Part shown: in pieces, positions 61,086 through 64,000 of the stretch
How positions within the stretch are numbered: position 1 is the stretch's first letter
Layout of the letters: each line of letters begins with the position of its first letter
Origin: Hymenobacter sp. H14-R3
GTDB taxonomy: Bacteria; Bacteroidota; Bacteroidia; Cytophagales; Hymenobacteraceae
NCBI RefSeq assembly: GCF_030063445.1
Contig: NZ_JASITD010000002.1
Span: forward strand, 1 to 64,000
DNA: 64,000 nucleotides
Direction: 5' to 3'
Notes under the pieces: generated by a model
Seen by the model: the letters and a program-made list of their open reading frames with translations, nothing else
The model's database searches: none
What the model was told of the DNA's origin: nothing
Translations under genes and position numbers: made by a program

Positions 61086-62209
61086 TAGACGTAATTATTG
61101 AGCATTACGGGCATCACCAGCATGAGGATGCTTTCGTTTTCGTCGGCCTGGGCGGGCATCAGCAGGCCGGCGCGGTTGGGCGTGCTCAGCTCCAGCGTGA
61201 TTTCATCGGAGTCGATGTTCGAGAGCATTTCTTGCAGGAAGCGGGCGTTGAAGCCGATTTCCATGTCCTCGCCATCGTACTGACAGGTGAGGGTTTCCTT
61301 GGCTTCGTTGCTGAAGTCCAGGTCCTCGGCCGAAATCACCAGCTCCGAGCCCGTGAGGCGCAGGCGCACCTGGTGGGTCGTCTTGTTGGAGTAGATGCTG
61401 ATGCGGCGCACCGAATTCAGCAGCTCAGCACGATTGATAGTCAGCTTATTAGGGTTGCTAACCGGAATAACGTTTTCGTAGTCGGGGTAGCGCTCATCAA
61501 TGAGGCGGCACACCAGGCGCATCTGGTTGAACGAGAAAAACGCGTTGCTCTGGTTGAACTCGATGCGCACCGTGGCGGACTCGCTCGGCAACGAGCTTTT
61601 CAAGAGGTTAAACGCCTTGCGCGGGATGATGAGGTTGGCGGTTTGACCAGCGCCCACATCCTGACGGCGGTAGCGCAGCAGGCGGTGGCCATCGGTGGCC
61701 ACGAAGGTGATTTGCGAATCGGCCAGCTGCACCAAAATGCCGGTCATGGCGGGGCGCAGCTCGTCGGTGCTAACGGCAAAAATCGTCTTGTTGATGGCCC
61801 GGGCCAGCGACGACGACGGGATTTCTACCGGGGCCGAGCCCTTCACCACCGGCACGCGGGGGAAATCGGCGGCGTTTTCGCCGGCCAGCTTGTAGCGGCC
61901 GTTGGCCGAGCTGATTTCGATGGTGTAGGTTTCCTCGTCCAGGGTGAAGGTCACGGGCTGGTCGGGCAGGTTCTTGAGCGTATCGAGCAGAATGCGGGCG
62001 GGGGCCGCAATGCGCCCCGACTCGTTGGTTTCGATGGGCAGCTCGGTCATCATACTCGTCTCCAGGTCGGAGGCGGTAATGGTGAGCTTGCCGGGCTCAA
62101 TCTCAAACAGGAAGTTCTCCAGGATGGGCACCACGGGGTTGTTCGTGACCACGCCGTTGATGCTCTGGAGCTGCTTGAGCAGGGCCGAGGACGAAACAAT
62201 GAACTTCAT
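61085..62209 (-). CDS. dnaN: DNA polymerase III subunit beta (sliding clamp)
   Basis: 374 residues, the normal length, in three clamp domains. It starts MKFIVSSSALLKQLQSINGV and ends with the ILMLVMPVMLNNYV tail; RYKLAGENAADFPRVP and FVATDGHRLLRYR are typical blocks. It holds polymerase III to DNA. A TATCTTTG box (62243-62250) lies upstream. It is not next to dnaA here, which is common in Bacteroidota. Confidence 0.97.
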   Translation of the reverse strand: MKFIVSSSALLKQLQSINGVVTNNPVVPILENFLFEIEPGKLTITASDLETSMMTELPIETNESGRIAAPARILLDTLKNLPDQPVTFTLDEETYTIEISSANGRYKLAGENAADFPRVPVVKGSAPVEIPSSSLARAINKTIFAVSTDELRPAMTGILVQLADSQITFVATDGHRLLRYRRQDVGAGQTANLIIPRKAFNLLKSSLPSESATVRIEFNQSNAFFSFNQMRLVCRLIDERYPDYENVIPVSNPNKLTINRAELLNSVRRISIYSNKTTHQVRLRLTGSELVISAEDLDFSNEAKETLTCQYDGEDMEIGFNARFLQEMLSNIDSDEITLELSTPNRAGLLMPAQADENESILMLVMPVMLNNYV

Positions 62210-62242
62210 AAAGGGGAGGCTGGGCTAGGTTTTGGAAGGGGG

Positions 62243-62250
62243 CAAAGATA
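62243..62250 (-). promoter_or_regulatory. Putative dnaN promoter -7 box
   Basis: TATCTTTG on the minus strand, 33 bases upstream of the dnaN ATG. Confidence 0.55.
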
Positions 62251-62323
62251 CGTTGGAGGGGCGGGGTTTGGAAGACGGCCGCCGGCAAATCCGCCGGGCG
62301 CGACGACGCGGCGCACTACCCAT

Positions 62324-62875
62324 TCACTCCGGCTGAACCGATAGGTTGATGGCCAGCTGACTACCCTGCTCAGCGTATAGCAAAACCTCGATTGCCGGCG
62401 CATGGACCAACGAGAGATATCCCCCGCAGACAGTGGATAGTTCGGTACGGGTCAAATTGCCTTCCGCTGCTATATCCTGCAAAATAGTAAGTGGAAAGAA
62501 CCCCGCAATTTTTGTGAAATCCATCCAATCAGCGAAATCCTTACCGCCCAGCGATACTACCTCCACTTCTGATAGTATGGGGGATTCGAATTCGAATTCT
62601 TCAAATTTCTGAAACGAGCAAAATACTTTTGGAAACTTGATAATCAGGAATGGCCAGTCTTCCGAATTATGGCAGAAAGCCTTGTTCCAGACAGCATCGA
62701 GCACAATCACTATCACCCAACTTCCTCTTTTCAGGCAAATGTGGTAACAGCAGGAATCGTGTAGCGTAATCGTTTCCAGCAGTTCCTGCATGGATGTTTT
62801 GGTTGCGGCGGCCCAATCCAGGCGGTTGTTTAGCACCTTATCGGCCAACCAGGCAGGATGCTTTCCCTTCTCCAT
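62324..62875 (-). CDS. Hypothetical protein, 183 residues
   Basis: A soluble protein with a LHDS motif (ETITLHDSCCYHICL, about 35-49) reminiscent of the LHDT in the protein at 50995-51345. It is Cys- and Trp-rich for its size and clearly lower in GC than dnaN and ychF. An orphan or immunity-like protein is possible; no family is recognised. Confidence 0.55.
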   Translation of the reverse strand: MEKGKHPAWLADKVLNNRLDWAAATKTSMQELLETITLHDSCCYHICLKRGSWVIVIVLDAVWNKAFCHNSEDWPFLIIKFPKVFCSFQKFEEFEFESPILSEVEVVSLGGKDFADWMDFTKIAGFFPLTILQDIAAEGNLTRTELSTVCGGYLSLVHAPAIEVLLYAEQGSQLAINLSVQPE

Positions 62876-62894
62876 TTGTAGGTATTTCTAACGT

Positions 62895-62924
62895 AAAAAG
62901 CCCCAACCGTTACCGGCTGGGGCT
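62895..62924 (-). terminator. Intrinsic terminator of ychF
   Basis: On the minus strand an 11-bp stem (AGCCCCAGCCG / CGGTTGGGGCT, one G-T pair) with a 4-base loop is followed by TTTT, 29 bases after the ychF stop. Confidence 0.75.
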
Positions 62925-62952
62925 CCCAAGATACTGCTACCAGCGCTCCGAG

Positions 62953-64000
62953 CTACACGTTGAAGCGGAAGTGCATAATGTCGCCATCCTGCACCACGTA
63001 TTCTTTGCCTTCGACGGCCATTTTACCGGCTTCCTTGATTTTTACTTCGGTTTTATACTCTTGGTAGTCAGCTAGTTTGATAACCTCGGCGCGAATGAAA
63101 CCCTTCTCGAAATCGGAGTGGATAACGCCGGCGGCGGCGGGCGCTTTGTCGCCGCGGTGCACCGTCCAGGCGCGCACTTCCTGCACGCCGGCCGTGAAGT
63201 AGGTGATAAGGTTGAGCAGCTCGTAGCTGGCGCGAATGAGCTTGTTGAGGCCCGACTCGGTGAGGCCGTACTCACCTAGAAACATCTCTTTTTCCTCGGG
63301 GTCTTCCATATCGGCAATCTGCTCCTCAATGGCGGCCGATACCAGCACTACCTGGGCACCTTCGGTTTTCACGTGCTCGCGCAGGGCGGCTACGTGCTTG
63401 TTGCCATCGGTGGCAATGCTGGCTTCATCCACGTTGGCCACGTAGATAACGGGCTTAATGGTAAGCAGTTGCAAGTCGGCTACCGATTCGAGGTCGTCTT
63501 CGGTGGCTTGCACGGCGCGGGCGTTCTCGCCCGCTTCGAGGGCCACTTTGAACTTCTGCAAACCGGCTACTTCCTTCTTGGCCACGGCGTCGCCGGCCTT
63601 GGCACTACGCTCACTTTTGACGAGCTTCTTGTCGATGCTCTCCAGGTCTTTAAGCTGCAACTCCGTGTCAATCACGTCTTTATCAAACACGGGGTCCACA
63701 CCGCCGGCCACGTGCACGATGTTGGGGTCGTCGAAGCAGCGCACCACGTGAATGATGGCATCAACCTCGCGGATGTTGGCCAGGAATTTATTACCCAGGC
63801 CTTCGCCCTTGCTGGCGCCTTTTACGAGGCCGGCAATGTCCACAAACTCGATGATGGTGGGCAACACGCGCTTGGGGTTGACGAGAGCTTCCAGAATCTG
63901 GAGGCGCTCATCGGGCACGGTGATGACGCCCACGTTCGGCTCAATCGTGCAGAAAGGGTAGTTGGCCGATTCGGCCTTGGCGTTGGATAACGCGTTGAAA
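62953..64000 (-). CDS. ychF: Ribosome-binding ATPase YchF (5' end cut by window)
   Basis: The frame continues to the window edge and reads [33 protein letters not shown] from base 63999, i.e. from just after the P-loop GLPNVGKST expected beyond the edge. [24 protein letters not shown] is the switch region, and the C-terminal TGS-like domain ends MHFRFNV. YchF/OLA1 is an Obg-family ATPase that binds ribosomes. About 350 residues are present. Confidence 0.96.
   Translation of the reverse strand, partial: FNALSNAKAESANYPFCTIEPNVGVITVPDERLQILEALVNPKRVLPTIIEFVDIAGLVKGASKGEGLGNKFLANIREVDAIIHVVRCFDDPNIVHVAGGVDPVFDKDVIDTELQLKDLESIDKKLVKSERSAKAGDAVAKKEVAGLQKFKVALEAGENARAVQATEDDLESVADLQLLTIKPVIYVANVDEASIATDGNKHVAALREHVKTEGAQVVLVSAAIEEQIADMEDPEEKEMFLGEYGLTESGLNKLIRASYELLNLITYFTAGVQEVRAWTVHRGDKAPAAAGVIHSDFEKGFIRAEVIKLADYQEYKTEVKIKEAGKMAVEGKEYVVQDGDIMHFRFNV

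Noticed and set aside
61232..62344. 370-residue open frame antisense to dnaN
   Set aside because: Fully overlaps dnaN, with low-complexity composition and no motif.

Overview
The window reads as chromosomal DNA of a GC-rich Bacteroidota, most likely a Hymenobacter-like member of the Cytophagales. The reasons are a gldC gliding gene, many Bacteroidota-type promoter -7 boxes (TAnnTTTG) lying close to start codons, several GTG/TTG starts, lipoproteins with short signal peptides, and GC-rich codon use. Most of it is ordinary core genome. The species name is inferred from overall character, not from a search.

Layout. 1-114 is the tail of an IS630-type transposase. 186-9859 holds a secreted NUC1-family nuclease, an alpha/beta hydrolase, an M28 peptidase, a HIT protein carrying a nuclease-A-inhibitor-like C-terminal domain, greA, a D-2-hydroxyacid dehydrogenase, rsmA and small orphans. 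9923-15079 has an M1 and an M17 aminopeptidase, pdxA and a higBA toxin-antitoxin pair. 15159-20861 is the conserved yceD-rpmF-plsX-fabH-efp-accB-accC block (fatty-acid synthesis and translation). 21856-23826 has ffh and a repeat-built coiled-coil protein.

23892-38798 is a surface-glycan locus: a glycosyltransferase, then pseB, pseC, an aldo/keto reductase, an SDR, an SpsF-type cytidylyltransferase, a PseG-PseH fusion and pseI. These are followed by a hexapeptide acyltransferase, a PIG-L deacetylase, a GT-B-like protein, a polysaccharide deacetylase and a Wzx-like flippase. Together they would make an activated pseudaminic-acid-type nonulosonate, modify its acyl groups, transfer it and flip the product. 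A second minus-strand sugar cassette (oxidoreductase, DegT aminotransferase, GT2, FtsE-like ATPase) lies at 42677-46519.

Between these, an APC-family amino-acid permease (40157-41617) is preceded by a SAM-I (S-box) riboswitch at 41835-41945 with its own promoter. 46895-50000 contains a transaldolase/FSA-type enzyme, the SRP RNA gene ffs (minus strand) and guaA. The right end holds dgt, DUF1361 and PH-like membrane proteins, an LppC-like lipoprotein candidate, hemL, dcd, gldC, dnaN and the 5'-truncated ychF.

A striking background feature is that many intergenic gaps carry long, nearly perfect inverted repeats of several unrelated families (arms 24-49 bp). They often sit next to housekeeping start codons (guaA, efp, accB, hemL region, dnaN/gldC). 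No tRNA, rRNA, CRISPR array or prophage was seen.
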